Shown in pieces: positions 42,246-51,746 of a stretch of 64,000 nt of DNA (position 1 is its first letter; the number at the start of each line of letters is the position of its first letter). The translations under genes were made by a program, and so were the position numbers. The stretch spans positions 1-64,000 of the forward strand of contig DAML01000010.1 in assembly GCA_002497075.1 (NCBI GenBank), given 5' to 3'. The DNA comes from Methanomassiliicoccaceae archaeon UBA472. GTDB lineage: Archaea; Thermoplasmatota; Thermoplasmata; Methanomassiliicoccales; UBA472. The notes below the pieces were generated by a model that worked only from the letters and a program-made list of their open reading frames with translations, had not been told where the DNA came from and searched no databases.

Positions 42246-43521
42246 CCTTGCCTGTGGGAACATCCTGCAATACCTCCAATCCGAAAAGCTCGCGGGTGCT
42301 GCGCAGCAGCCCCCCGTCACCCTGCCTGCTGGCGCTCTTCACCGCGGCGGTGGGATCGGCCAGGAACCTGCTCATCAGGGATGACGCGAGGTCCTCCAGG
42401 ACCTCCTCCGCGTCCTCGTTCCCGCGCAGCCGTCCGAGGGCCTTGCCGACCTCCCGGTCCTTCATGCCCCGGTACTTGGTGTACACCAAGCGCAACAGTT
42501 CCGCCGCCCTCATCTCCTCCAGCCGCCGGGAGAGCAGGTCCATCTCCTCCCTGACCACCCTCTCGGCGCTGAACACCTCCATCCTTCGCCGCTCGAGGTT
42601 CTCGCTGGCCACGACGTTCAGGGCGGAGAGGTCACAGAGCTCGACGCCCGGTATACCCCGCACCTCCTCCGCCACGTTGCGCGGGAAGGATACGTCGATG
42701 ATGAACATCCGGCGGCCGGAGCGGCGCTCCATGGCCGGGGCGATCTCCTTCATGCCCAGCACGATGTGCATGGCCGAGGTGGCGCACAGCACCACGTCCG
42801 CCTTGACCAGGAAGTCCGGCAGCTGCTCGAAGCGCACCGCCTTGCCGTCCAGGGACCAGGCCAGTTCCACCGCCCGGGCGTAGGTGCGGTTGGAAACGAA
42901 GACCGCCTCCGGACGCTTTCCGGCCAGGTGCTTGGCGATAAGAGTGGCCATCTGGCCGGCTCCCACCACCAGGACCGTCTTTCCTTTGAGCTCTCCCAGC
43001 TTGGATTCTGCCAGGTCGACGGCCGCCGAGCCGATCGAGACATTGCCCTTGTTCACCCGGGTCTCGGTGCGGACCCTCTTTCCGGTGTTGAGGGCCTTGC
43101 GGAAGACCTCGGCCAATAGCGGTCCGCAGGCGCCCTCCCGGCAGGAAAGCTCCAGGGCCTCCTTCACCTGTGACTGGACCTGGTCCTCTCCCACGATCAT
43201 CGACTCCAGGCCGCAGGCCACCCGCAGAACATGGTGCAGGGTGTCCTTCCCCGCCATATAGCGGACCAGGCTCCCCTGGCTCTCGTAAGGCAGGAGCGAG
43301 GCCACGAACCTTTCGAGCTCCTCGCGCATCGCCTCCCGGTCCCTGGCCACCACATAGAACTCCACCCGGTTGCAGGTCTTGAGGACCACGCACTCATCGA
43401 CCCCCGGAGAAGATCGTAGCTCTCGCAGAAGCGATGAGGCCTCCAGTTGCCCCAGCCGGCCCAGGTCCTGAATGCTGGCCTCCTTGTGCGTGATGTGCGC
43501 GCTTAGCAACGGGAAGCTCAT
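42232..43521 (-). CDS. hemA: Glutamyl-tRNA reductase
   Basis: A 429-residue NADPH enzyme, first in the C5 tetrapyrrole pathway. VLKTCNRVEFYVV contains the nucleophilic Cys; GEDQVQSQVKEAL and TLVRTETRVNKGNVSIGSAAV-like segments follow, with the Rossmann GAGQMATLIAKHL. The C-terminal helical dimerisation domain is present. It overlaps sirC by four bases. The likely control point of the operon in bacteria; archaeal control is unknown. Confidence 0.94.
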   Translation of the reverse strand: MSFPLLSAHITHKEASIQDLGRLGQLEASSLLRELRSSPGVDECVVLKTCNRVEFYVVARDREAMREELERFVASLLPYESQGSLVRYMAGKDTLHHVLRVACGLESMIVGEDQVQSQVKEALELSCREGACGPLLAEVFRKALNTGKRVRTETRVNKGNVSIGSAAVDLAESKLGELKGKTVLVVGAGQMATLIAKHLAGKRPEAVFVSNRTYARAVELAWSLDGKAVRFEQLPDFLVKADVVLCATSAMHIVLGMKEIAPAMERRSGRRMFIIDVSFPRNVAEEVRGIPGVELCDLSALNVVASENLERRRMEVFSAERVVREEMDLLSRRLEEMRAAELLRLVYTKYRGMKDREVGKALGRLRGNEDAEEVLEDLASSLMSRFLADPTAAVKSASRQGDGGLLRSTRELFGLEVLQDVPTGKDEKA

Positions 43522-44144
43522 TCCAGCACCTTCCTCCTGGCCAGCTCGTAAGCCATTCCCGGTTCCATTTCCAAGGCCTTCCAGACCGCCGGGTCCTCCA
43601 GCAGCCGATGGATCCTTCCCTCCCTGTCCCTAGCGTCGGGAACGGTCACCTTGAGCTCCTCCCTCAGCCCTTGGGTCAAATCCACCATGTCCTCCAGCAC
43701 GGCCGGGAGGGAGGTTTCGACCGCATCCTTGATATGCCGGGACATGCCCGGGCTGCGTCCGAGGGTGGAGATGGCCACCGCGAAATTACGCCGTTCCACC
43801 AACGATGGTATCAGGAAGTTTCCTAAGGAATCGGCGCGATTGAACAGCTTGCCAGAATCCTTCGCCCTCCGACATATCGCTTCATCCGTGGCGGGATCGC
43901 CGGTGGCGGCCACCACTATGTCCGATATCTCTATGAGATCGAGGTTCTGCGAAGCCTCCCCGATGCGCAGAGCGACGCCCTCCGGCGCCTCGACCGGGCT
44001 CCGGTCGACCAGGGTCACCCGTGTCTCGCGAGCGAGATAGGCGGCCTTGCGCAAGCCTACTGGCCCAGCACCATAGACCACCGCGCTCTTGCCCCTCAGG
44101 TCCAGGAAAAGCGGTATCAGCGAACTCCCTCGTCCCACCCTCAA
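43518..44144 (-). CDS. sirC: Precorrin-2 dehydrogenase (siroheme synthase N-domain type)
   Basis: A 208-residue NAD-dependent enzyme oxidising precorrin-2 to sirohydrochlorin, the F430 precursor. LIPLFLDLRGKSAVVYGAGPVGLRKA is the Rossmann start (positions ~10-35); ATGDPATDEAICRRAKDSGKLFNRAD contains the family Asp-rich loop, and FAVAISTLGRSPGMSRHIK the product-site region. The start is TTG 44144, close to the transcript start predicted from CTATTTTTAAT (44168-44178). First gene of the minus-strand tetrapyrrole operon, divergent from cfbA. Confidence 0.9.
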   Translation of the reverse strand: MRVGRGSSLIPLFLDLRGKSAVVYGAGPVGLRKAAYLARETRVTLVDRSPVEAPEGVALRIGEASQNLDLIEISDIVVAATGDPATDEAICRRAKDSGKLFNRADSLGNFLIPSLVERRNFAVAISTLGRSPGMSRHIKDAVETSLPAVLEDMVDLTQGLREELKVTVPDARDREGRIHRLLEDPAVWKALEMEPGMAYELARRKVLE

Positions 44145-44167
44145 CGCTTTCCGTAATAAAAATGCTT

Positions 44168-44233
44168 CTATTTTTAATATGAATTATAAACATATTATTA
44201 ATGTTATTTTTCAACTCAATAGTAATATTTATC
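44168..44233. promoter_or_regulatory. Divergent promoters between the hem and cfb operons
   Basis: In the 126-bp gap, the minus-strand TATA is ATTAAAAATAG (44168-44178) for sirC and the plus-strand TATA is AATATTTATC (44224-44233) for cfbA. Between them is a short AT-rich stretch ATTATAAACATATTATTAATG. The two operons may be co-regulated from this shared region. Confidence 0.5.
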
Positions 44234-44270
44234 AAGCCCCCCGGGATATCACCCCGCAAGGTGAGTTCTT

Positions 44271-44660
44271 TTGAAGAACGGAGTACTGGTAGTGGGACAC
44301 GGAAGCAAACTGGAGCACAACAAGGACCTGGTCGTTGCCATGGCCAAGAGGCTGGAGGCGCGCAAGGAGTTCGGTCATGTCGAGGCGGCCTTCATGCAGC
44401 TTAACGACCCGGACATACCGACCGGGTTGGCGAGCGTGGCGGCCAAGGGCGTCGACCTCATCTATGTGGTGCCTTGCTTCCTTGCAACGGGCATACACAC
44501 CACCGAGGACATCCCGGGCGTTCTCGGTTTCGCGAAAGGGCAGATGTCCGGAAAGATCAAGGCCGGCGGGCGCACCGTCGAGGTCCGGTATTGCCAGCCC
44601 ATGGGGGACGATCCACGCCTGGCGGAAATATTGGCCGACCGCATCAAGGCCGAGATGTGA
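44271..44660 (+). CDS. cfbA: Sirohydrochlorin nickelochelatase
   Basis: A 129-residue small CbiX-type chelatase inserting Ni (or Co) into sirohydrochlorin, first step of F430 synthesis. GVLVVGHGSKLEHNKDL and VVPCFLATGIHTTEDIP hold the two metal-site histidines. The start is TTG, with AAGGTGAG seven bases upstream. Short CfbA enzymes function as homodimers and can accept Ni or Co; the cfb context fixes the role. Two bases separate it from cfbE. Confidence 0.92.
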   Translation: MKNGVLVVGHGSKLEHNKDLVVAMAKRLEARKEFGHVEAAFMQLNDPDIPTGLASVAAKGVDLIYVVPCFLATGIHTTEDIPGVLGFAKGQMSGKIKAGGRTVEVRYCQPMGDDPRLAEILADRIKAEM

Positions 44661-44662
44661 AC

Positions 44663-45946
44663 ATGAAGGTGCTGGTGCTGGACCTCACCCACGGCGGGGA
44701 CGTCATCGCCATGGAGTATCTGAAAAGAGGATGCTCGGTGACCGCTGTGGACATCTATCGGACGTCGGCGGCGATCGCGACCGGGCTTGGCGGGCATGGC
44801 GTGCGATGCTTCGATTCGTCGCCGGAGGAGGATTTCGACCTGGCCGTCATACCCGTACACGCCCCTGCGCGGTTCCTCGGCGGGGCCAGACCGTCGAGGA
44901 CCATCACGCATCACGAGGCGGTCGGGGAGCTGGCGCGGTTCGGCGTTCCGACGGTCGAGGTGACCGGGGTCAGGGGAAAGACAGGCACGGTCCAGGTGCT
45001 CTCCCATCTTTTGAGGGCGGAGTACAGAAAGGTGCTCTCCCTGAGCAGCTCTGGTTTGCGGATGCTCGGCAATGAGGACGTCCTGCTGCAGGAGAAGGTC
45101 AGCATCACGCCGGCGACCGTCCTCAGGTTGTCAACGGAACATCATGACCACGATATCGGGGTGTTCGAGATCAGCCTGGGTGGGACCGGCCTTGGGCAGG
45201 TATCCGTGATAACCGGCCTGCAGGACGACTACCTGATAGCCGCGGGGACGAAGCGTGCCTTCCACGGCAAGGCCCAGATGGCCATGTCCGCCCGCGGAAG
45301 CCTGGTCATACCCAAAGCAGAGGAGGGGACCTGGGTGCCGCTGGCAGTGAACTGCCGGAACCTGATAACCTTCGGTCCAGGGGGGGACGTGGAGACCGTG
45401 GTGCGACCCGGAGCGCTGGGAGGAGCGGCGAACCTGACCGTGAGGAGCGGGGACGATGAAACGGACGTGGCCCTTTCCGGGGGATACCTGGCCTCGGCGT
45501 ACGCCCTGCCCTTCTCCTGCGCCCTCGCCACGGCGAAGGCCCTTGGCCTGGACCCGCTGCGGATGGCCGGAAGGCTGTCGGCATTCCTGGGAGCGCCGGG
45601 AAGGGGCGAGGTCCGCACCGATGACCTGGGGATCCTGGTACGGGAAAGGAACCCGGGGGTGAGCGCCGCCTCGCTGGAGTTCGTACTGGACGCCTTGGTG
45701 AAGGAGCACGATTGCTGCGACGTCGGATTGGTCCTCGACCCCGTCAACCGCAAAGTATGCGAGAAGCTGGACCTGGCCCGGATCGCCGATGTCATGGACC
45801 GTCATCCGCAGATCACCGGCCGCTACATGCTGCCGAGCGGCAAGGACCTGGCCCGGGCCAACGGTTTCACTGTGATCAGGGACGTGGAGGAGGTTCGTCC
45901 GCTGCACCCGACGGTGCTGTGGGCGACGAAGGAGGGTTACCTTTGA
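44663..45946 (+). CDS. cfbE: Coenzyme F430 synthetase (Mur ligase-like)
   Basis: A 427-residue ATP-dependent ligase of the Mur ligase fold that makes the final F430 lactam/cyclohexanone ring-closure step. KVLVLDLTHGGDVIAMEYL is the N-terminal Rossmann-like part, VTGVRGKTGTVQVLSHLL the Mur P-loop, and the C-terminal domain ends with [17 protein letters not shown]. The order cfbA-E-D-C-B matches that of several methanogens. The stop overlaps cfbD. Confidence 0.9.
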   Translation: MKVLVLDLTHGGDVIAMEYLKRGCSVTAVDIYRTSAAIATGLGGHGVRCFDSSPEEDFDLAVIPVHAPARFLGGARPSRTITHHEAVGELARFGVPTVEVTGVRGKTGTVQVLSHLLRAEYRKVLSLSSSGLRMLGNEDVLLQEKVSITPATVLRLSTEHHDHDIGVFEISLGGTGLGQVSVITGLQDDYLIAAGTKRAFHGKAQMAMSARGSLVIPKAEEGTWVPLAVNCRNLITFGPGGDVETVVRPGALGGAANLTVRSGDDETDVALSGGYLASAYALPFSCALATAKALGLDPLRMAGRLSAFLGAPGRGEVRTDDLGILVRERNPGVSAASLEFVLDALVKEHDCCDVGLVLDPVNRKVCEKLDLARIADVMDRHPQITGRYMLPSGKDLARANGFTVIRDVEEVRPLHPTVLWATKEGYL

Positions 45947-47025
45947 GCGACGTGCTGCATCCGAGACCGAATCCGATCGTGGCGGCCATGTACACCCTGC
46001 GGGACATGGACGTGGACGTGATAATCGTGCACGGTCCGGCCGGCTGCGGGTTCATGGTCTCCCGCCGCCTGGAGGACGCCGGCGTCCGGGTGGTCACCAC
46101 CGGCATGAAGGAGAACGACCTGATCTTCGGTTCGGAGGAAAAGCTGGTGAGCACGCTGCGGCAGGTGCAGGAGCGCTTCCACCCCCGCCTGGTGGGAGTG
46201 GTCGGCACCTGCGCCTCCATGATCATCGGGGAGAACCTGGACCGGGCGGTGGATCGTTCCGCCATCGCAGCCAAGGTGCTCCCGGTGGAAGTGCACGGTT
46301 GTTCGGGAGCGAACACCATCGGCGCGATACGCGCCCTGGAGGTGGCCTCGCAAAGGGGGGTCATACCGCAGGAGGAGTTCTTCCGGCAGAGGGAGATGCT
46401 GACCCAGGCCACCCTGCTGGAGAGCAACCGGGGATTGACCAGCAAGGACCACCTGTCTCCGAACTACGGCACCACGAAGTACGCCGCCGCCCGCCGAATA
46501 AGGGATACCCTCGCCAATGGCGGCAGGGTGCTGGTCGTTCTGAACGGAAAGAAGGAGCTGGCCTACGGTCACGCCGACGTGCTCAGGGCGGTGCAGGAAT
46601 GCGCGGACGCCGTGGGCGGGGAGACCGGTTACATAGCCAACCTGGACCCGGAGGTCGGACTGCCGCGCATACGCCGCTACGCTTCAGAGATCCTGCGGGA
46701 CCTGACGGAGGCGAAGGTCATCATCGACGAGACCACCGGAGGCCTGGACGAATACCCTGTGGCCGGCATTAGGGCCGGTGAGCTGGTCCAGAGGGAGAAG
46801 CGGGACCTGGTGGTGGCCTGCGGCATCGTGCACGCCATACCCGGCCTGGACCGGGGCTCGGTGCTGGTGTCAGACCAGCCCAGGGAGGTGGACAACTACC
46901 TGCGGGAGGGGTTCACCACCGTGGTGTCCGAACCGGACATACACGCCCGGGTCATGCCCGCGAACGGGATCATAAGGATGGAACTGGCCGACACACTTAG
47001 GCAGCTGGCGAGGGAATCGCCATGA
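45943..47025 (+). CDS. cfbD: Ni-sirohydrochlorin a,c-diamide reductive cyclase, NifD-like subunit
   Basis: A 360-residue nitrogenase-like catalytic component. Cys in [25 protein letters not shown] and [17 protein letters not shown] are the cluster-ligand candidates of this homodimeric enzyme. It reduces the Ni-sirohydrochlorin a,c-diamide by six electrons and closes a ring. It begins with TTG overlapping the cfbE stop (TTGA) behind GGAGGG. Much shorter than NifD, as expected for CfbD. Confidence 0.91.
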   Translation: MSDVLHPRPNPIVAAMYTLRDMDVDVIIVHGPAGCGFMVSRRLEDAGVRVVTTGMKENDLIFGSEEKLVSTLRQVQERFHPRLVGVVGTCASMIIGENLDRAVDRSAIAAKVLPVEVHGCSGANTIGAIRALEVASQRGVIPQEEFFRQREMLTQATLLESNRGLTSKDHLSPNYGTTKYAAARRIRDTLANGGRVLVVLNGKKELAYGHADVLRAVQECADAVGGETGYIANLDPEVGLPRIRRYASEILRDLTEAKVIIDETTGGLDEYPVAGIRAGELVQREKRDLVVACGIVHAIPGLDRGSVLVSDQPREVDNYLREGFTTVVSEPDIHARVMPANGIIRMELADTLRQLARESP

Positions 47026-47813
47026 GGCAGATCGCCGTCTACGGAAAGGGCGGCATCGGCAAGTCCACCGTCTCCGCCAACGTGGTGGCCAGCCTGGCCG
47101 AGGCCGGTCTTCGCGTGTGGTACGTCGGATGCGACCCCAAGGCCGATGGGTCGATGACGCTGATGGGCGGGAGGAAGATGGAGACCTTCCTGGACCGCAT
47201 GAAGGACGGCGCTCCCGGGCAGTACGAGGTGGGCACCGGGTTCCGCGGGGCCAGGTGCATGGAGGTCGGCGGGCCGCTGGCGGGGGTGGGCTGCGCCGGA
47301 CGGGGCATCATCGTGGCCCTGCAGACGCTCCGCCGGGACTACTTCCAGGACCCTCCGGACGTGGTGCTTTACGACGTTCCGGGGGATGTGGTCTGCGGCG
47401 GTTTCGCCACCCCGGTCCGGCAGGGGTTCGCTGACGAGGTGTACGTGGTGACGTCCGGCGAGTTCCTTTCGCTATACGCGGCCAACAACATCTGCCGGGG
47501 CATGAGGAACCTGGGAATAGGCGTCGGAGGATTGATCTGCAACTCCCGCGAGGTGAGGAACGAAAGGGAGGCGGTAGCGGCGGTAGCGAAGCGTTTAGGC
47601 ATCGGGTCGACAGGGTTCATTCCGCGCCACCAGGTGGTGCGGGACTGCGAGAACGCCGGAAGGACGGTGGTGGAGGGCGCGCCCTCCTCGCCCATGGCCG
47701 ACGAGTACCGGAGATTGGCCAGGTCAATGCTGGACAATGACCGCCGGAACGTCCCCGAACCCCTGGACCCCTCCGAGCTGCGCAGCCTGCTGAAGGAGTT
47801 GACCGCGGAATGA
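47022..47813 (+). CDS. cfbC: Ni-sirohydrochlorin a,c-diamide reductive cyclase, NifH-like ATPase
   Basis: A 263-residue iron protein. [17 protein letters not shown] binds [13 protein letters not shown] is the switch; [10 protein letters not shown] and [11 protein letters not shown] hold the two Cys that bridge one 4Fe-4S cluster between monomers. It delivers electrons to CfbD. Overlaps cfbD and cfbB by four bases each. The absence of NifD/K partners and the cfb context distinguish it from nitrogenase. Confidence 0.94.
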   Translation: MRQIAVYGKGGIGKSTVSANVVASLAEAGLRVWYVGCDPKADGSMTLMGGRKMETFLDRMKDGAPGQYEVGTGFRGARCMEVGGPLAGVGCAGRGIIVALQTLRRDYFQDPPDVVLYDVPGDVVCGGFATPVRQGFADEVYVVTSGEFLSLYAANNICRGMRNLGIGVGGLICNSREVRNEREAVAAVAKRLGIGSTGFIPRHQVVRDCENAGRTVVEGAPSSPMADEYRRLARSMLDNDRRNVPEPLDPSELRSLLKELTAE

Positions 47814-49138
47814 GGAGGTTGGTGCTGGCCGGGTCCGGGAGCGGGGTCGGGAAAACGTCCATAGCCGCCGGGCTGATGCTCAGGATGGGGCGCAAGGTCC
47901 AGCCGTTCAAGGTCGGCCCGGACTTCATAGACCCCATGTTCCACGCCATGGCCGCCGGACGGCCGTCCCGGAACCTGGACTCCTTCATGATGGAGCCGGA
48001 GGTGATGAGGGAGCACTTCCGATGGGCTTGCGGCGACGCCGACCTCGCTTTGATCGAAGGGGTGCGCGGGCTGTACGACGGGCTCACCTCCACCGAGGAT
48101 ACCGGCAGCACGGCCGAGATCGCTAAGATGCTGGACGCCCCGGTGGTGCTGGTGATCAACGCTCGAAGTTTGGCGAAGAGCGCGGCGGCCGTCGCTCTGG
48201 GCTTCAAGCAGCTGGACCCGGGGGTGAGGGTGGCCGGAGTGATCCTGAACAACGTGAGCGGGGAGCGCCATCGCCGGAAGGCCACCGAGGCGGTGGAGCA
48301 GCTGGCCAAGCTTCCTGTGCTGGGGGCGGTGGAGCGCGGCCGCTCGCTGCCGGAGAGGCACCTGGGGCTGGTCACCGTGGAGGAGCAGGGCGACCTCGAA
48401 CGGACCAAGGATGACCTTAAGGCCCTGGTGGAGGACGTGGACCTGGAGATGCTCTTGGAAATAAGTGAGACCGCGCCGGACATGGATGTCCGGCAGGAAC
48501 CGGTCTTCCCCTCCGGCCGCTCCGGGGTCAAGGTGGCGGTGCCCCGGGACCGCTCCTTCTGTTTCTATTACCAGGAGAACCTGGAGTCCCTGGAAAGGGC
48601 GGGGGCGGACCTCCGTTTCTTCCGTCCAACGGATGGCGACGGCCTGCCGGAGGCCGACCTGTACTATCTGGGCGGCGGGTATCCGGAGGAGCATCTGGAC
48701 GCCCTTTCCTCGAACCGGGACTTCCTTGACGGGCTTCGTGCGGCGGCTTCGGACGGGAAAGCGATCTACGCCGAGTGCGGCGGACTCATGGCCCTCTGCG
48801 CCCACATCGACGCGGGGAAGCGGGGCGACATGGCCGGGGTGTTCCCCTGCTCGGCGGTGCTGACCAGCCGCCGGCAGGGCCTTTCCTACGTCCGGGCCGT
48901 GGGGACGGCGGACAATCCATTCTTCCCGGGAAGCCCGGTCCGGGGGCACGAGTTCCACTATTCACATCTCACGCCCCTTCCGCATGGCCCGTTCGGTTAC
49001 GCGGTGGAGAGGGGGACGGGGATCGACGGCCACCATGACGGCCTGATGTTCCGGCGGACCCTCGGCAGCTACATGCACCAGCACGCCCTTTCCCGGCTGG
49101 ACTGGGGGAAGAGGCTGCTGGAGGCAGCGGAACGCTGA
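47810..49138 (+). CDS. cfbB: Ni-sirohydrochlorin a,c-diamide synthase
   Basis: A 442-residue CobB/CbiA-type amidase adding two glutamine-derived amides to Ni-sirohydrochlorin. [18 protein letters not shown] is the P-loop of the synthetase domain; [12 protein letters not shown] follows; the C-terminal glutaminase domain has [11 protein letters not shown] with the Cys nucleophile and GHEFHYSHL with the His. It could be mistaken for cobyrinate synthase, but its place in cfbAEDCB argues for F430. Last gene of the operon. Confidence 0.92.
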   Translation: MRRLVLAGSGSGVGKTSIAAGLMLRMGRKVQPFKVGPDFIDPMFHAMAAGRPSRNLDSFMMEPEVMREHFRWACGDADLALIEGVRGLYDGLTSTEDTGSTAEIAKMLDAPVVLVINARSLAKSAAAVALGFKQLDPGVRVAGVILNNVSGERHRRKATEAVEQLAKLPVLGAVERGRSLPERHLGLVTVEEQGDLERTKDDLKALVEDVDLEMLLEISETAPDMDVRQEPVFPSGRSGVKVAVPRDRSFCFYYQENLESLERAGADLRFFRPTDGDGLPEADLYYLGGGYPEEHLDALSSNRDFLDGLRAAASDGKAIYAECGGLMALCAHIDAGKRGDMAGVFPCSAVLTSRRQGLSYVRAVGTADNPFFPGSPVRGHEFHYSHLTPLPHGPFGYAVERGTGIDGHHDGLMFRRTLGSYMHQHALSRLDWGKRLLEAAER

Positions 49139-49173
49139 AGAATCCTTTTCTATCGGCAGGGCGATGAGGGGGC

Positions 49174-49596
49174 ATGCCCATCGGAGATCCCATGGCTGGG
49201 AACGACCCACGGGAAGAGAAAGGGAGGCTGACCAGGGTGTGGATGGCCGGCGTTCCCGTGCGCGTTCTGGACGCCGCCCTGGACTTCTATATGCGGACCC
49301 TGGGCTTGGAGCTGCGACGCAGGGACGGCAACTGGGCCGAGCTCGGACCGGGGGAACCGATGGGGAAGGTCGCTCTATACGTACCGAGGGAAGGGGACCG
49401 CCAGCCAGGCGGTGTCACCGGAGTGGTGTTCTCCTGCGACAGCATGTACGATGTGCACCGGCGCCTGGTCGACGAGGGCGTGGTCTTTAAAGTTAAACCG
49501 GAGAAGCAGCCCTGGGGCGGGCTGATGGCGGTGTTCCTGGATCCCGACGGGAACGAGCTGATGGTGCTGGAGCACCCCGACCGCTACAAGAAATGA
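49174..49596 (+). CDS. VOC-superfamily (glyoxalase-like) protein
   Basis: A 134-140-residue protein of the glyoxalase/bleomycin-resistance fold: VPVRVLDAALDFYMRTLGLEL, then a loop and strand pair, then VFLDPDGNELMVLEH, which holds the C-terminal metal Glu. The protein is a single module of two repeats. ATG 49174 or 49192 are possible. Just after cfbB but with its own TATA-like TTTTCTAT. Substrate unknown. Confidence 0.8.
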   Translation: MPIGDPMAGNDPREEKGRLTRVWMAGVPVRVLDAALDFYMRTLGLELRRRDGNWAELGPGEPMGKVALYVPREGDRQPGGVTGVVFSCDSMYDVHRRLVDEGVVFKVKPEKQPWGGLMAVFLDPDGNELMVLEHPDRYKK

Positions 49597-49649
49597 AACA
49601 CGATATCATTAACTACCATGGTTAGCAATCGCTGAGAGGAGAGGAGCCA

Positions 49650-50429
49650 ATGCTGGAGATAGAGAACCTTACCGTGGAGGTCGGGGGACGGGAGATATTG
49701 CACAACCTGTCCCTGAACGTCATGACCGGCTACACCACCGTCCTGTTCGGTCCGAACGGGTCGGGCAAATCGACCCTGCTGATGACCATCATGGGTTTCT
49801 CGGGGTACAAGGTGAAGAGCGGCCGGATCCTGCTCAATGGAGAGGATATCACACACTTGCCGGTGAACGAGAGGGCGAAGCGCGGTATCGGCATGATGAT
49901 GCAGCGGCCTCCGAACCTCACCGGCGTAAGGCTCAAGGACCTGGTCCGGGTGACCAACAAAGGAAACGTGGACACAGATAAGATCGCCGAGGAGCTGGAC
50001 ATGTCCCGCTTTCTGGAACGCGATGTCAACGTCGGCTTCTCCGGCGGGGAGATCAAGCGCTCCGAGATACTGCAGCTCACCGCCCAGAACCCCTGCCTCA
50101 TACTTCTTGACGAGCCGGAGAGCGGCGTGGACATGGTCTCCATCGAGAAGCTTGGAGAGAAGGTCCACGATCTCCTGACCGGTCCTACGCACTGCGCCGG
50201 ATGGCGGGAGAAGAGCGGGAAGGCGGCGCTGATCATAACTCATACCGGGCAGATACTGGATTACGTGGAGGCGGACCGCGGCTACGTCATGTGCAACGGC
50301 ACCGTCGCCTGCTCCGGGAACCCACGCGAGCTTCTTGCGGAAATTCGAAAGATGGGATACCAGGAGTGCATCCGCTGCAAGCTAAACCAGGCCAATCTGA
50401 TAAGGGAGAACATCGTTTCCGAGGGTTGA
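49650..50429 (+). CDS. sufC: Fe-S cluster assembly ATPase SufC
   Basis: A 259-residue ABC ATPase of the Suf complex. Walker A FGPNGSGKSTLLM, signature NVGFSGGEIKRSEIL, Walker B LILLDEPESGVD and the His in IITHTGQILDYV. The DEPESGVD sequence and the KRSE context mark SufC rather than a transporter ATPase. A GAGAGGAGAGGAG site precedes ATG. SufB follows two bases after the stop; there is no sufD, sufS or sufU here, matching the minimal archaeal SufBC. Confidence 0.93.
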   Translation: MLEIENLTVEVGGREILHNLSLNVMTGYTTVLFGPNGSGKSTLLMTIMGFSGYKVKSGRILLNGEDITHLPVNERAKRGIGMMMQRPPNLTGVRLKDLVRVTNKGNVDTDKIAEELDMSRFLERDVNVGFSGGEIKRSEILQLTAQNPCLILLDEPESGVDMVSIEKLGEKVHDLLTGPTHCAGWREKSGKAALIITHTGQILDYVEADRGYVMCNGTVACSGNPRELLAEIRKMGYQECIRCKLNQANLIRENIVSEG

Positions 50430-50431
50430 AG

Positions 50432-51649
50432 ATGGTCAGCAACGAGGAGAAGAGGGCCCGCGACGCCCTCAAGAAGGAGGCGAAGTTCGGCGAGGACATC
50501 GACCTGGATTCATATCACGAGGGAAAGAGGGACATCGCCGAGGTGGAGTCCATGGAGGACCTGCCCAAGGATACCAGGACGACGTTGCTAGACTCGGGGA
50601 TCATACCCTCTGGAAAGGGACGTTCCGGTAATTTCCTGTTGATGGACAACAGCGTGGTCCATTCGGCGATCATGGGCGAGGGCGTGGAGGTCATGCCATT
50701 GCGCCAGGCGCTCAAGGTGCACGATTGGCTGAAGGACTACGTGTGGAAGGGGGTTCAGCCGGACACCGACAAGTACACTGCCGAGACCTATTTGCAGAAG
50801 GCGGACGGCTACTTCATTAGGGCGCTGCCGGGCGCCAAGATCAAGATGCCAGTGCAGACCTGCCTTCTATTGAAGAACCGCAACACCAAGCAGTACGTGC
50901 ACAACGTCCTGATCACCGAGGAGGGCTCGGAGGTCGAGGTGGTGACCGGTTGCGCCACCACCAAGGGCGTGGAGAAGGGATTGCACCTCGGCATTTCCGA
51001 ATTCTTTTTGAAGAAGAACTCCAAGCTCACCTTTACCATGGTCCACAACTGGTCGGAGTTCATCGGCGTACGTCCGCGCACGAGCATCATCATGGACGAG
51101 GGGGCGACCTACATCAATAATTACGTGGCCCTCAAACCGGTGAAGACCATCCAGACCTATCCGACCGCGCACATGAACGGTCCGAACGGCGTATGCCGCT
51201 TCAACTCCGTAGCGGTCGCCCACCCGGGCAGCGTCATGGACCTTGGTTCCAGAGCGATATTGAACGCCCCGGGCTGCAAGGCCGAGCTGATCTCCCGAAC
51301 GATCACTACTGGCGGAACGGTCATCGCCAGAGGCCAGCTGATCGGGAACTCGCCGGGCATCAAGGCTCACCTGGAATGCAAAGGGCTTATTCTAAGCGAC
51401 AAGGGCGTGCAGATCGCCATCCCGGAGCTGGAAGCCCGGGTCCCGGACGTGGAGATGACCCACGAGGCCGCGGTCGGAAAGATCGCCCAGGACCAGGTCG
51501 AGTACCTGATGTCTCGCGGCCTAACCGAGGAGGAGGCGGTGGGAATGATCGTCCGCGGCTTCCTCGACGTGGGCATAAGGGGAATTCCGGACCACCTCAA
51601 GGCGGAGATCGATAAGACCCTGAAAGAGACCGACGTCCGAGGGTCTTGA
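50432..51649 (+). CDS. sufB: Fe-S cluster scaffold SufB/SufD-like
   Basis: A 405-residue beta-helix scaffold. The C-terminal core runs through the repeating strands around AYPTAHMNGPN-like segments, ELISRTITTGGTVIARGQL, and ends with HEAAVGKIAQDQVEYLMSRGLTEEEA, the Suf closing region with its conserved acidic and His residues. In two-gene archaeal systems this one protein pairs with SufC. A T-tract follows near 51682. Together the pair supplies clusters to the many Fe-S enzymes nearby (CfbC/D, Isf, HdrA-like). Confidence 0.92.
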   Translation: MVSNEEKRARDALKKEAKFGEDIDLDSYHEGKRDIAEVESMEDLPKDTRTTLLDSGIIPSGKGRSGNFLLMDNSVVHSAIMGEGVEVMPLRQALKVHDWLKDYVWKGVQPDTDKYTAETYLQKADGYFIRALPGAKIKMPVQTCLLLKNRNTKQYVHNVLITEEGSEVEVVTGCATTKGVEKGLHLGISEFFLKKNSKLTFTMVHNWSEFIGVRPRTSIIMDEGATYINNYVALKPVKTIQTYPTAHMNGPNGVCRFNSVAVAHPGSVMDLGSRAILNAPGCKAELISRTITTGGTVIARGQLIGNSPGIKAHLECKGLILSDKGVQIAIPELEARVPDVEMTHEAAVGKIAQDQVEYLMSRGLTEEEAVGMIVRGFLDVGIRGIPDHLKAEIDKTLKETDVRGS

Positions 51650-51681
51650 GACCAAAGCCAGTCAAACCCTTTAGTATTACA

Positions 51682-51687
51682 TTTTTT
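51682..51687 (+). terminator. T-tract after sufB
   Basis: A run of six T following TATTACA, 33 bases after the stop; likely archaeal terminator. Confidence 0.35.
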
Positions 51688-51746
51688 CCAACTTTACTAC
51701 CAAAGTATTAATTCACAGCAGCAGCATCCGAACCGGGGAATGTCTA

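Noticed and set aside
47022..47813. Nitrogenase iron protein (NifH)
   Set aside because: The order cfbA-E-D-C-B, small CfbD and lack of nifDK/nifEN identify F430 reductive cyclase.
47810..49138. Cobyrinate a,c-diamide synthase (CbiA)
   Set aside because: Same family, but it closes a complete cfb operon, so the Ni-sirohydrochlorin substrate is more likely.
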